Assembly (NCBI GenBank): GCA_936432065.2
Contig: OW386293.2
Coordinates: 40,519,923 to 40,583,922, forward strand
Reading direction: 5' to 3'
Source: Rutpela maculata
Taxonomy: Eukaryota > Arthropoda > Insecta > Coleoptera > Cerambycidae
Length of the DNA stretch: 64,000 nucleotides
Below the pieces are notes generated by a model, which made no database searches, was not told where the DNA came from, and saw only the letters and a list, made by a program, of their open reading frames with translations. This document shows, piece after piece, positions 33,071 to 43,428 of this stretch. Numbering within the stretch: position 1 is the first letter of the stretch; every line of letters begins with the position of its first letter. A program made the translations under genes and the position numbers.

Positions 33071-33530
33071 TCCAATATGGCGGACGTCCCAAGATGGCGG
33101 ATCGCCTTTCTCTGCACGATCCCCTTGATATGGCTATCAAATGAAAGGGTTTGCCGAGTAAAATACGATAAACCATGTGATGTCATCCTAAATTCAATAT
33201 GGCTGTCGCCCCAAGATGGCGGAGTATCTTTCTCTTCACAACCCTCTTGATATGGGTATCACATGAAAGGGTTTGACGAGTAAAATACGATAAACTATGT
33301 GACGTCATTCTAAATTCAATATAGCGGACGCCCTAAGATGGCGGAGTATCTTTCACTTCACAACCCCCTTGATATGGGTATCAAATGAAAAATGTTTGAC
33401 GAGTAAAATACGATAAATTATGTGACGTCATTCTAAATCCAATTTGGCGGACTCCCTAGGATAGCAAATTATCTTTTTCTTCACGACTCCCTTACCATGG
33501 GTATCAAATGAAAGGGTTTTGTCTGTCTGT
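33071..33530 (+). repeat. Tandem repeat, 122-bp unit, four copies
   Basis: Units begin T(C/T)CAATATGGCGG-like at 33071, 33193, 33315 and 33438. Each contains CCAAGATGGCGGA, CTTGATATGGGTATCA and GAGTAAAATACGATAAA. The last unit runs into a (GTCT)n microsatellite. Confidence 0.9.
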
Positions 33531-33549
33531 CTGTCAAATAAGTAGATTA

Positions 33550-33837
33550 AAAAGTAAAAAATAAAATTATATAAAGAAAATATTTTGAAGAAAAAGCTTT
33601 TATTTGAAAAAACTGTACTAAAAAGTAAAAATAATTTTTTTTTAAATTCATACACCTGGGTACCAAAAGCTTTGGGGGCGGTCAATTGAGCAAAGTAACT
33701 ATGCAATAGCGCTATATGACCGTCCCCAAAACTTTTTGTTTCCAGGTGTATGAATTTTAAAAAATTATTTTTACTTTTTAGTAGTTTTTTCAAATAAAAG
33801 CTTTTTCTTAAAAATATTTTTTTATATAATTTTTTAC
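33550..33837. repeat. Palindrome, arms about 130 bp
   Basis: CATACACCTGGGTACCAAAA and AAGCTTTTATTTGAAAAAAC on the left mirror TTTTTGTTTCCAGGTGTATG and GTTTTTTCAAATAAAAGCTT on the right; the spacer is about 25 bp (around 33693). The open frame 33428-33877 lies across this and the array and is not a gene. Confidence 0.8.
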
Positions 33838-34982
33838 CGATAACTTTCTTAATTTTTAAACTATCCAATCGCTCCAAAAATCATTTTGCAGGGAATATTA
33901 AGAGCTACAAGGCACGTAAATTAAAGTAAACTTCCTCGAACCCTTCGTATTTGATATTTTTGAGTTTGAAGGGCTCGGGGAAGGTGGTCCTCGCATTCAA
34001 ATGAAAACTTATAACGGTGACATCTCAATTAATTTTTATCCTAGAGAAATAAAGAGAGAAATGAAATTTTCAGCAAAAAAATATCTAAATTTTCGTACTC
34101 TAGCATTTTTTACGTATCTTCTTTAATTTTTGAATTATTGTGAAAAAATGAAAATTTTTTAAGAAATTTCAAAAATAATTTCAAACTTTTTTTCAAATCT
34201 AGGCATCCCAAACCGGTGAAACTTCTAGAACTTATTGTTAGTACTTAAATAAAGTAAATTGTAAAAGTATAGTAAAAGTTACTATTTCTGTTCAATTTCA
34301 ATTCTTGCCTTGAAGCCATTGGTTTCATTGCTGATTTTTTTCTCCGAAAAAAGGAGACAACCATTTTATTTTTATAATAACTCCGTTAGTATTTATGCTA
34401 ACGACTTTTACTAAAGCTCATTTTAAAGGTCTTTTCAATTACTTTTAAAAATACCTTTGTCTTCTTCCAGAAATATTCCGTTATTCCGGTATTTAACGTT
34501 GAATGGTTCGAATTCAGTTTTCGGCGAACAAAAAGTCACATTCAACGTGCCATAACTTGGTTCGTATTGCATCTACAGAAATAAAGAAAAACTAGTCGAT
34601 ATATTATTTTATAAACTTAGTTTCTGCTTATATAATTTTTTTTATAAAACGTAAATTTTCGAGTTGTTCCTAAAAAATCGTTCTAAAACATGCATTTTTT
34701 AGATGAAAAATCAATATTTTCAATCACGAATAACTCAAAAAGCGTTGATTCATCGATGAGAAAACTTCATAGAATATTTTTGCTTTGAATGTAATAATTT
34801 CCACCCCCCGAGAATGGGTGGCATCCACCCCCAGGGTAAAAGCACACATCGGACTATATAACTTTTGTTCCTTGAGTCATTCCCAAATTATCCGAAAGAA
34901 TTCTGAGCGAAAAACCGTCCAGTTATCATTAAAAAAACAAAAAAGGAAAACTCTTTTCTAAGGACTCGGGAATTATCTAAAA
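33838..34982. other. No gene; decayed repeat ends
   Basis: AT-rich. Contains a C-rich block (CCACCCCCAGGGTAAAAGC near 34828) that looks like repeat debris. No coding recognised. Confidence 0.5.
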
Positions 34983-35640
34983 ATGAATAATTCTAGAGAG
35001 ATAATTTGTAAAATTATACAGGAAAAGTGTAACTACGATTCAACATTCACTTCCAATATTCTTTATATTGACGAGGTGACCTTTTCTCTAAATGAATCGG
35101 TTTATAGACATAACTGTTGCTTTAGTCCAGGAACAACCTTCATTGGATGCAAGCTTTGCATACGCAATGTACGCAAAAATAAATATATATGAATGAACAT
35201 CATTTTATTGTATCATTTTTTATAGAGGCCAATTTAACATCTGTAATTTTCCTGGACTTATTGCAAACTCACATAGTTCTAGCAATCTTTGCAATTTTTC
35301 CTAGTGATAATGATCTACCAGCAGCCGATATCATATGTTTCCAACAAGATGGTGCTTCTTCATATTATGGAAATGTAAGAAAATACCTCAATGAGATGTT
35401 TCCAGACTGATGGATAAGCAGAAGAGGATCAATCGAATGACTAGCTAGATCTCCACACCTGATACCTCTTTTTATGCGGTAATTTGAAGGGTTGTGTCTA
35501 TAAGAATGAGGTAAATAATTTAGTGGATTTAAAGGATAAAATACGGGCGAAAATTGGTCGAATACCTCAAAGGGTATACGAAATTTTGAACAACGACTTC
35601 CACATTGCCAAGCTGTTAAAGGAGCACAATTTGAACATCT
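34983..35640 (+). pseudogene. Mariner-like transposase relic
   Basis: Pieces in order: ILYIDEVTFSLNESVYRHNC (first catalytic region, DE-TF), CFQQDGASSYYGNVRKYLNE (second Asp), MFPD-stop-WISRRGSIE, LARSPHL, then KNEVNNLVDLKDKIRAKIGR. Several stops and frameshifts; the third acid region is lost. It lies immediately upstream of Ir25a exon 2. It belongs to the same broad DDxD family as the relic at 48860-49960 but is too diverged for orthology claims. Confidence 0.75.
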
Positions 35641-35943
35641 TATTATATCATTTCTTAATCTTTTTCAGTAATGCAGTTTTTACTAATGTTCTCTTTTCCA
35701 TAAAAAAATAATCTTATTCTATGCCTTTGAGAAGGAAATTGCATTTATTTTGCAATTCATTTCAAAAGATTTCCACTTTCTTCATCTTTCTTAAATATAC
35801 TATTAAAAGACTATTTCAATATTGTATATTGAGCTGATGCAAATCTCACGTGAAAATCAGGCGAAAATTTGCGTTGATCACGTGTCTTTCAAACATGTAC
35901 ATCTTTGGTAACTGAAGTATGAACATTTGTTTTCTTTTGACAG

Positions 35944-36093
35944 TTTATGTAAATGAAGAAGGTAATGAAGTGGCTGATAAGGCGATAGACGTAGCGATGA
36001 CGTACATAAAGAAAAATAATAAATTGGGAATAAGTGTGGAACTTAGAAGAGTCGTTGGAAATAGGACGGATTCGAACACATTTTTGGAGTCAT
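35944..36093 (+). CDS. Ir25a: Ionotropic receptor 25a, coding exon 2
   Basis: A 150-bp exon between a good acceptor (TTTTCTTTTGACAG, ending 35943) and donor GTGAGT (36094). Joined to exon 1 in the required phase it reads L then YVNEEGNEVADKAIDVAMTY, IKKNNKLGISVELRRVVGNR, TDSNTFLES. This matches the start of the Ir25a amino-terminal (LIVBP-like) domain, where a NEV-N-x-x-A-x-KAV box and a TYIKKN helix are conserved. NRT is a potential N-glycosylation sequon. The apparent upstream ATG at 35919 lies in the intron. The exon ends one base into a codon, and the exon at 63877 completes it. Confidence 0.95.
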
Positions 36094-36215
36094 GTGAGTA
36101 TGAATTAATGCATATTAAAATAACAGCATGCACACTACTTATAGTTCAGAGAAATTAGCATTTGACCTGGACAAAATTAGTAAAAATCTGAGTTTTTGCA
36201 CATACGTTCTTTGAG

Positions 36216-36302
36216 AATTCAGCGGAAATTCATTGGCATGCAGTTTCCGCGCGCTAAGCAAATTTTGATGCGCACATTAAATCGTAAAATTTTTTGATAT
36301 TC
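36216..36302 (+). repeat. 87-bp mini-insertion, copy 1
   Basis: Starts AATTCAGCGGAAATTCATTG and ends TTTTTTGATATTC. Flanked by TTGAG on both sides (36211-36215, 36303-36307). Absent from the matching position of the right arm (near 42400), which reads straight through. A second copy of exactly the same length is at 37354-37440. Confidence 0.75.
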
Positions 36303-36716
36303 TTGAGGTGTCTCAAACCGAAATCCACAAAAATCCCAACATGGCTACCCAAGATATTGAAGGTCAGAGTTTTTTGCAAATACCTCTCGTCCTATGCATC
36401 GGATGCTCATGAGGTCAATGTGAAAGTTGTAGAGAATTAAATTATTTACAAGTTGCCTTTTTTATTTTTTACCAAACCTGCTCTTTCGAGTTATTCAATG
36501 TCAAAGTTTCAAAGACATGCTTTTTTTGCGAATATCTCGCGCCAAAAAAATCGGACAGCAATAAAGTTAACATGAAAGTTGTGGAGAATTCAATTATCTA
36601 CAAGATTGATATTTTGCATTTTTTCCCGAAACCTCGTCCTTTTCGAGATATTCAAGGCCGAAGTTTAAAAATACGGTTTTCCGCGAATATCTCGCTCCCT
36701 ATATGCATTTCCATAA

Positions 36717-37066
36717 ACCATTCTCAAGTAATTTAGGTTTACACATCAATGTGCGTTTACAACATTTTATTAATAATGATTAATTTGCAATATATTTTTT
36801 TTTGTCTACACGAACGCTACTATAATGAGAGGGCCATATCACCAAGTTTATTTAGAGGACTATTCCTCTTTATTATTTTAATATTTTACACACAACGAAT
36901 TGCCATTTATTTATTTTATTTACTTATAAACAGTAAATTATCTCCTATGAAATACAATGGTTTGCTTTCTGAATTTTCTGATTTTTTTGTGAATGAATGC
37001 CGGCCTTCATTTATGCAAAATCTTTAGTGGTCGACTCTGTGTCAGTCAATAAAAGGACAAGAAGGT
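36717..37066. other. Non-repeated left loop segment of the outer foldback
   Basis: AT-rich sequence between the outer left arm and the hAT-like element. No gene recognised. Confidence 0.5.
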
Positions 37067-37139
37067 ATAAGTAGTAGGGTGGTGCGAAAAATTTCAAATT
37101 AAAATTTTCGATTCGCTATACCGCGGAAGAGTTGCCTTA

Positions 37140-37657
37140 TAGACTGGCGGTACATGACCAGTCAGGTGCAACGTTTTTAAAATGCATGCCAATCATATAT
37201 ATGAATGAAATTACCATGAATATGCCAGAAACGCAAATTTTAGGCAGTCGTCGCGTGCAGAAGGGTGTGCAAACCGATTTTTTGTTTTTTTTTGTTTTTT
37301 TTTTTAATTTTAAAGTGAATGCTAATAGTGCCAAACGAAAAGCCGTGAAAAAGAATCCAGCGGAAATTCATTGGCATGCAGTTTCCGCGCGCAAAACAAA
37401 TTTTGATGCGCACATTAAATCGTAAAATTTTTTGGTATTCTTGATTTTGGATTTTTTTTTTCACGGCTTTTCGTTTGGCACTATTTTGGCATTTATTTGA
37501 AAAAAAAACACAAAAAAAATCGATTTGCACACCCTTCTGCATACGACGACTGCCTAAAATTTGCGTTTCTGGCATATTCATGGTAATTTAATTCATATGT
37601 ATGATTGGCATGCATTTTAAAAACGTTGCACCTGACTGGTCATGTACCGCCAGTCTA
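37140..37657. mobile_element. 518-bp foldback flanked by TTA
   Basis: Arms of about 205 bp begin TAGACTGGCGGTACATGACC and end with the complement. TTA on each side (37137-37139, 37658-37660) fits the PIF/Harbinger-type 3-bp target. The opposite arm of the enclosing element reads GTTGCCTTGGGTGTATAC without it, confirming insertion. Its loop is the second copy of the 87-bp repeat. Confidence 0.82.
37354..37440 (+). repeat. 87-bp mini-insertion, copy 2
   Basis: Forms the loop of the 518-bp foldback; starts AATCCAGCGGAAATTCATTG and ends TTTTTTGGTATTC. About 90% identical by eye to 36216-36302. No matching flanking duplication is visible here. Confidence 0.75.
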
Positions 37658-37875
37658 TTAGGTGTATACTAGCCTAACAAAAAAATATTATCATAATCGG
37701 ACAATATCTTCCAATTGCGCAAAACGCCGAAAGTTAAAAAAAATGACGAATTCGAATTTTCGTTTCTTTTTTATTATTTGGGGTTTGTATTTTTTAGCGC
37801 TATAGTGCTTATCACTGCTTTTAATGCATATCTTCCGATCGCGCAAAACGTCTGAATATTTGCAAAAATTGCAAA

Positions 37876-39090
37876 TTTTTCATTTTCTCGTAATTTTTCA
37901 AGATTTGGTTTAGGTTTTTTTTTAATAATATAGTGCCTAATAGTTATAGTAGGTATTTGCATATAAGAGGAAAAATAATTTTGTTATTTGGAGAATGTCT
38001 TCAGATCGTGCGAGTCATATTTATATATCACTGTTTACATACAAATGTGCAGCTCTTCGCTTGCTTAGAAATAATCTAATTAATTTTAATTTCATAATCT
38101 AAACAACCCAGAACTCACCACGAGTAGGTGGCTTCCTCGAGTTCCACCCACACCCTTCCCTCCATCTAACCATTAAGAGTGTGTGCTATTTACAATATGT
38201 ACATATTTAAATTTTACATCCTCGTCTTATTTGTTATTTATGCCGATGCCACTTTGTAATCTGCCTTATTTGTGAATTCTTTGATCAGGTCTCTCGATTT
38301 GAGTGTCGCTTTAGTGTATCCGTCCCTTGATTGTGGCCCGCATACCTTAAGTGAAGCTTCGGTTACTAGCTTCTCGCAACGCTCTACGGCTTGCGTTTTT
38401 TATATCCCAATCAGGGACCTCACCTGAGTGTATGAAGATTTTAATTTCTTCATTACTTACCCCACGGAGAAGAGGTGGAGACGATATTTTTGTAGAGTTC
38501 CAATCTATCATTTCCGTGTAATCTAATGCATCAAATTTGAGTGAAGGAGCGTGAAAGTTCCTAATGTCTTTCCCACTTAATTTTGAACCATACCTGCATG
38601 TATGATTTCAAAATGAAAGTGACAATGGCTAACCAGGCATCCAAACTAACGTACAGTGTACTCAAATCGAGAGACCTGATCAAAGAATTCACAAGTAAGG
38701 CAGCTTACAAAGTGGCATCGGCATAAATGACAAATAAGACGAGGATGTAAAATGTAAATATGTAAATATTATAAATAGCACACACTCTTAATGGTTAGAT
38801 GGAGGGAAAGGTGTGGGTGGAACTCGAAGTGCAGCCACCTCTTCGTGCTGAGTTCTGAGTTGTTTAGATTATGAAATTAAAATTAATTAGATTATGTCTA
38901 AGCAAGCGACGAGCTGCACATTTGCATGTAAACAGTGATATATAAATATGACTTGCGCGATCGGAAGACATTCTCCAAATAACAAGATTATTTTTTCTCT
39001 TATATACAAATACCTACTTTAACCATTAGGCATTATAGCATTAAAAAAAAACTTTAACAAAATCTTAAAAATTTACGAAAAAATGAAAAA
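37876..39090. mobile_element. Palindromic element, 1.2 kb
   Basis: Arms of roughly 400-450 bp: TTTTTCATTTTCTCGTAA, CAAATGTGCAGCTCTTCGCT, GTGTGTGCTATTTA and CAGGTCTCTCGATTTGAGT on the left recur inverted on the right (to GAAAAAATGAAAAA at 39090). A central loop (about 38310-38650) is unique. No coding retained. Confidence 0.82.
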
Positions 39091-39898
39091 GGGTAAGGTA
39101 AAGCCGGGTAAGCATGGTGTAACTGCCCCCAAGCGTCTGGCGCTTATATTTGTGCAGTAGGAAGCAATGTCGGAAAGTAGCAATTTCACAAAATATTAGC
39201 CCGAAAAGGGGACCGGTTTGGGGTGAGTAAGGGAGGGTTGGTTTTAGCAAAACTATTTTTTTTCTAAGAAACGGCGCATTCAAGACCTACTGAGGAAGTA
39301 CTAAATAAAAAATCACGCTCAAATTCCGAAAACAGATATAGTAAAAAAAAAACATATATATTATTTTCATTTTTTTTTAGGGTAACTTATCCCTGGGGAG
39401 GTACCAGCCCGAATTTTTTACTGTAGCATGTCTGGGGACTCACTTATGTTATTTTTTTCCCCAGTCTTGTCCGAAGATTATGCCATACTTAAAAAAAATG
39501 CCGAAGTGTGCACTGGCGTATGCATATTTTGTGGACAATTGACCCCTTGCAAGTGAAGAAGGCCAAAATGCAAAGTAAATATGGATACCTGAGTAGTGTA
39601 TACATACTAGTAATTAGTGATTATGGAGATGGTGAACGTTGTAAAAGAAACCAATATAAAGCTGCAACGCTGACAGTTAATTAGGTGATCAATAGAGTTT
39701 AACTCTCTTGCACCGCAAAAATCAGTTTATAGCCGGAATGTTAAATATCATTAAGGGTAAAAACTAAAGTCAGCGGTACTATCGATATTACCGTCGGTGG
39801 GGATAAGAGCTTGGTCTTAACAGTCATGTGTTGTTAACAATTTGCAGCACTAAATCGTAGCATTACTAGCCTGAGAAGGATATGGATGTTAATATTCC

Positions 39899-40085
39899 TC
39901 ACTATCATCTGCAATCACTGCACTCATGCTATCCATCTGGAACAATAGGGAAAGAATTTCTGCCGCTTTAGGTATGCTTGATAGATATCGTCCTTGCGAA
40001 AAATAATACACGACAGCAGCCACATGGGAACAACATCCAACAGTTCGATTCCCATTGGCACATTCAAATAAATTGCAAAAACATC
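39899..40085 (-). pseudogene. SWIM zinc-finger protein C-terminus, left-arm copy
   Basis: The minus strand reads ECANGNRTVGCCSHVAAVVY, YFSQGRYLSSIPKAAEILS, LLFQMDSMSAVIADDSEEY then stop. The C-x-C...C-C-S-H arrangement is a SWIM-type zinc finger. Upstream coding is missing because the palindrome axis cuts it. Confidence 0.7.
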
Positions 40086-40109
40086 CTTTTGTAGATATTT
40101 CCAGCGAAG

Positions 40110-40541
40110 ATGTACTGGACTTTCCAGAAATTAAGGAAAAAGATTCAAAACTTTTATATCGGATCGTATCAATATAAACAAACGATTTCGTACCTCAAAG
40201 TCATAAATGAAAACGGAACACTTAATCTTCAGTACGTTAAGGACCAGTCCAATGTACTCAAAATACAAGTTTGTTCACATCACATCAAATCGAAGGTTTA
40301 CCGATGTTTCATCGACTATATTCCCCACAGTGTCGGAAGTTCTGGCGTTAGAAGACATTTCTGTGAATATGCCAATGAGTATCGAACTGTTGGATGTTGT
40401 TCCCATGTAGTTGCTGTCGTGTATTACCTTTCGTACGGACGATACCTAGCAAGCATACCTAAACCGACAGAAGTTCTCTCTCCATTGTTCCAGAAGGATA
40501 GCATGAGTGCAGTGATTGCAGATGACAGTGAGGAAGATTGA
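40110..40541 (+). pseudogene. SWIM zinc-finger protein C-terminus, right-arm copy
   Basis: An open frame of 143 residues: YLKVINENGTLNLQYVKDQS, SKVYRCFIDYIPHSVGSSGV, RRHFCEYANEYRTVGCCSHV, VAVVYYLSYGRYLASIPKPT, and end SMSAVIADDSEED. The family is a multicopy invertebrate transposon-associated protein with a C-terminal SWIM finger (usual form CxCANGxRTVGCCSH). Here the second zinc ligand Cys is Tyr (FCEYANE), so metal binding is probably lost, whereas the left-arm copy keeps CANG. The N-terminal catalytic part is absent. Confidence 0.7.
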
Positions 40542-42450
40542 TATCTATATACTTCTCAGGTTAGTAATGCTACGATTTAGTGCTGCAAATTGTTAACAAC
40601 ACGTGACTGTTAAAACCAAGCTCTTATCCCCGCCGACCGGTAATATGTGAATAATGACAGGCTTTGACAAGGTACTGCACAGACTTTAGTTTTTACCCAT
40701 AATGATTACGGCTATAAACTGATTTTTGTGGCGCAAGAGAGGTCAACTCTATTGATCGCCTAATTAATTGTCAGTGTTGCAGCTTTATATTGGTTTCTTT
40801 TACAACGTCCACCATCTCCATAATCACTAATCACTAGTATGTATACACTAGTCAGGTATCCAAATTTACTTTGCAGTTTGGCCTTTTTTACTTGCAAGGG
40901 GTTAATTGTCCACAAAATATGCATACGGCACTGCACACTTCGGCATTTTTTTTAAGTATGGCGTACGGACAAGACTGGGAAAAAAATATAACATAAGTGA
41001 ATCCCCAGACATGCTACAGAAAAAAATTCAGGCTGGTACTCCAGGGATAAGTTATCCTAAAAAAAATTGAAAATATGTTTTTTTTACTGTATCTGTTTTC
41101 GGAATTTGAGCGTGATTTTTTATTTAGTACTTTCTCAGTAGGTCTTTAACATATATTTTTTACAAAATGATTGAATGCGCCGTTTCTTAGAAAAAAAAAA
41201 TAGTTTTGCTAAAACCAACCCTCCCTTACTCACCCCAAACCGGTTCCTTTTTCGGGCTAATATTTTGTGAAATTGCTACTTTTCTTCAAGATTGCTTCCT
41301 ATTGCACAAATATAAGCGCCAGACGCTTGGGGGCAGTTACACCATGCTTACCCGGCTATGCCCTTTGCAATTTTTACAAGTGTTCAGACGTTTTGCGCGA
41401 TCAGAAGATATGCTTTACAAGCAGTGATATTTTTTTGCAGGCTATTTAATACTAGTACTAACGTTTTAGCACTATAGCGCTAAAAAAAAACACAAACCCC
41501 AAATAATAATTAAAAAAATACGAAAAAACTGTCAAATTCGTAATTTTTTTAAAATTTCGGAGTTTTGCGCGATAGGAAGATATTGTACGATTTTGATAAT
41601 GTTCTTTTGTTAGGCTAGTATACACCCAAGGCAACTTTTCCGCAGTATAGCGAATCGAAATTTGAAATTTTTCGCACCACCCTAATTAGTAGTGAGGTTA
41701 TCTCATAGCTAAACAAAAACGTTTGTGTTACATTTTTGAATTATTTAGAAGGTTTTCATGTTATTCGACTAATCGGCATTAGGTATTACCATTTTAGCTG
41801 ACATAGATACTGATATTATTTGATAATATTTTCCAACGAAAGTATTAAAATGGTACATTAAAGAAAATTAAACAATTTTTTCTTCAGTTTGGCGGCTCGC
41901 GCAGTCGCCCGGGTTGACTGGACCTAAAGCTGCCCCCGATTGTCTGTTATTCCTTTCGCCCCCACCTCGCTTCGGAGAATATTATCGATAATAATAATAA
42001 TATTTCATGTACATACGTCCGATGCATAGGAAGCGAGGTGTTTGCAAAAACCGTTTCTTTAAACTTCGACCTTGAATATGTCGAAAAGAGCGAAGTTTTT
42101 GCAAAATACCAATCTTGTAGATAATTGAATTCTCTACAACTTTCATGTCAACTTTATTGCTGTCCGATTTTTTTGGCACGAGATACTCGCGAGAAACGAT
42201 GTTTTTGAAACTTTGACCTTGAATATCTCGAAAAGGGGGGGGGGGGGGGGGGTGGTAAAGAATAAAAAAGACGACTTGTGGATAATTTAATTCTCTACAA
42301 CTATCACATTGACCTCATGTTCATCCAATGCACAGGACGCGAGATATTTGCAAAAAACTTTGACCATCAATATGTTGGGATTTTTGCGATTTGGGACACC
42401 TCAAAGAACGTCTGTGCAAACATTCGGATTTTTACTAATTTTGTCCAGGT

Positions 42451-43428
42451 TCCATCCTTTTTTTGGATAAGTTCCCTGCATTATTATGAATATGATAAAT
42501 AACTTGAAAATCAACGGTAAAATATCAAGATGCTATCTTGATTTACCCACCTCTATGCTGCATTTTTGCAAATACACATCTGATATTCTTACCTCTAATT
42601 GCTTTTGAAATACCGTATGTCTACGGATATAGCGTCCGGAAGAGGAAAAATTATTTAATTCGTAGTTTTATTAGTTTTACAAAGCATGTAGCTATGTACA
42701 GTTCCTCGTGAAACGGCCTGTATGTAACAAAGTACGTTTTTTTACTATCGGCTCCTGAAGACATTGCCAGGTTTGTCATACGTTAGAGACTTTCCTTTCA
42801 AATTTTATTCCCAATATCACTAATATTTCAGGCGTTGTGTAAATTTTAAAATGTAGGTATATAAATAAATAAAATTAGTTTTTCGTGATGTCGAACCATT
42901 ATAGTAAAGAGAAACAGATTACTATATGGTATATCGATTTACTGCCTTATCATGGTCACTACGATTTATAATGTTTAATGTTAACTTTTGAAATGGCTAA
43001 TGGACTTTTTTACCACGATCAAATTACCAACATAGGATTGAATATAACGTTTGAAATGACACTAAGTACGTTAAACATTAGATCAATCAATAATATTTCC
43101 TTGCCTTGGCAAAGACTGAACTTCACAATAAAATGTATAACAAATCATTATTAATTCAGTAGATACAATGTACAGATTAATGCTAAAACTATTTATCTAT
43201 TTAAATTTACCACGTTTCGTATGATGCCGCCTACTACAATTAATAATTTCATTCCTTCCCTTTCACTACAATTTAAAGAAAATACGAATATAACACAATT
43301 ACAATTTATTATATACATTTTTTATTAAGTGTTTCAAAGATAACGCCTGTCTAACGCATGTTTTTAATAAATTTAAGTATATTATTTTTCCTCAAGTACT
43401 GATGATTTAATTGGTTTAGATATAATTA
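42451..43428. other. Intronic sequence, no gene
   Basis: AT-rich, with no element boundary or coding recognised. Confidence 0.5.

Larger units (their letters stand above)
39091..41363. mobile_element. Palindromic element with a duplicated SWIM-protein end
   Basis: Arms of about 1 kb: CATGGTGTAACTGCCCCCAA and CCCTCCCTTACTCACC blocks near both ends, and CCCAGTCTTGTCCG and TGTTAACAATTTGCAGCACT further in. Each arm ends in a copy of the C-terminal coding region of the same protein, facing the centre near 40090. This is a head-to-head fusion of two element 3' ends, the larger right-hand part carrying more coding. Confidence 0.82.
37075..41684. mobile_element. hAT-like long-inverted-repeat element inside the outer foldback
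   Basis: Termini TAGGGTGGTGCGAAAAATTT and AAATTTTTCGCACCACCCTA, flanked by ATAAGTAG (37067-37074) and ATTAGTAG (41685-41692), an 8-bp duplication with one mismatch. Arms of about 300 bp (left one split by the element at 37140) share GCGCTATAGTGCT and CGCGCAAAACGTCTGAA. Two further palindromes (37876-39090 and 39091-41363) occupy its centre. Confidence 0.8.
36175..42450. mobile_element. Outermost foldback of a nested palindrome stack
   Basis: Left arm (36175-about 36716) and right arm (about 42010-42450) are inverted copies: ACCTGGACAAAATTAGTAAA opens the left and its complement closes the right; both carry TTGTAGAGAATT and TCGGACAGCAATAAAGTT-type blocks. Between the arms sits the hAT-like element 37075-41684. 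The left arm has an 87-bp insertion at 36216-36302 that the right arm lacks. The right arm contains an 18-G run (42235-42252). No target duplication found at the outer ends. It begins 81 bp into Ir25a intron 2. Confidence 0.8.

Noticed and set aside
33071..33530. CRISPR-like regular array
   Set aside because: Units are contiguous 122-bp tandem repeats without unique spacers, in a eukaryotic intron.
33428..33877. 149-codon minus-strand frame
   Set aside because: Lies across the end of a tandem array and a palindrome; composition is Lys/Phe/Leu from AT-rich repeats, with no domain.
35919..35943. ATG at 35919 as the start of a small protein
   Set aside because: It lies in the polypyrimidine region before the exon 2 acceptor; the coding match begins exactly at 35944.
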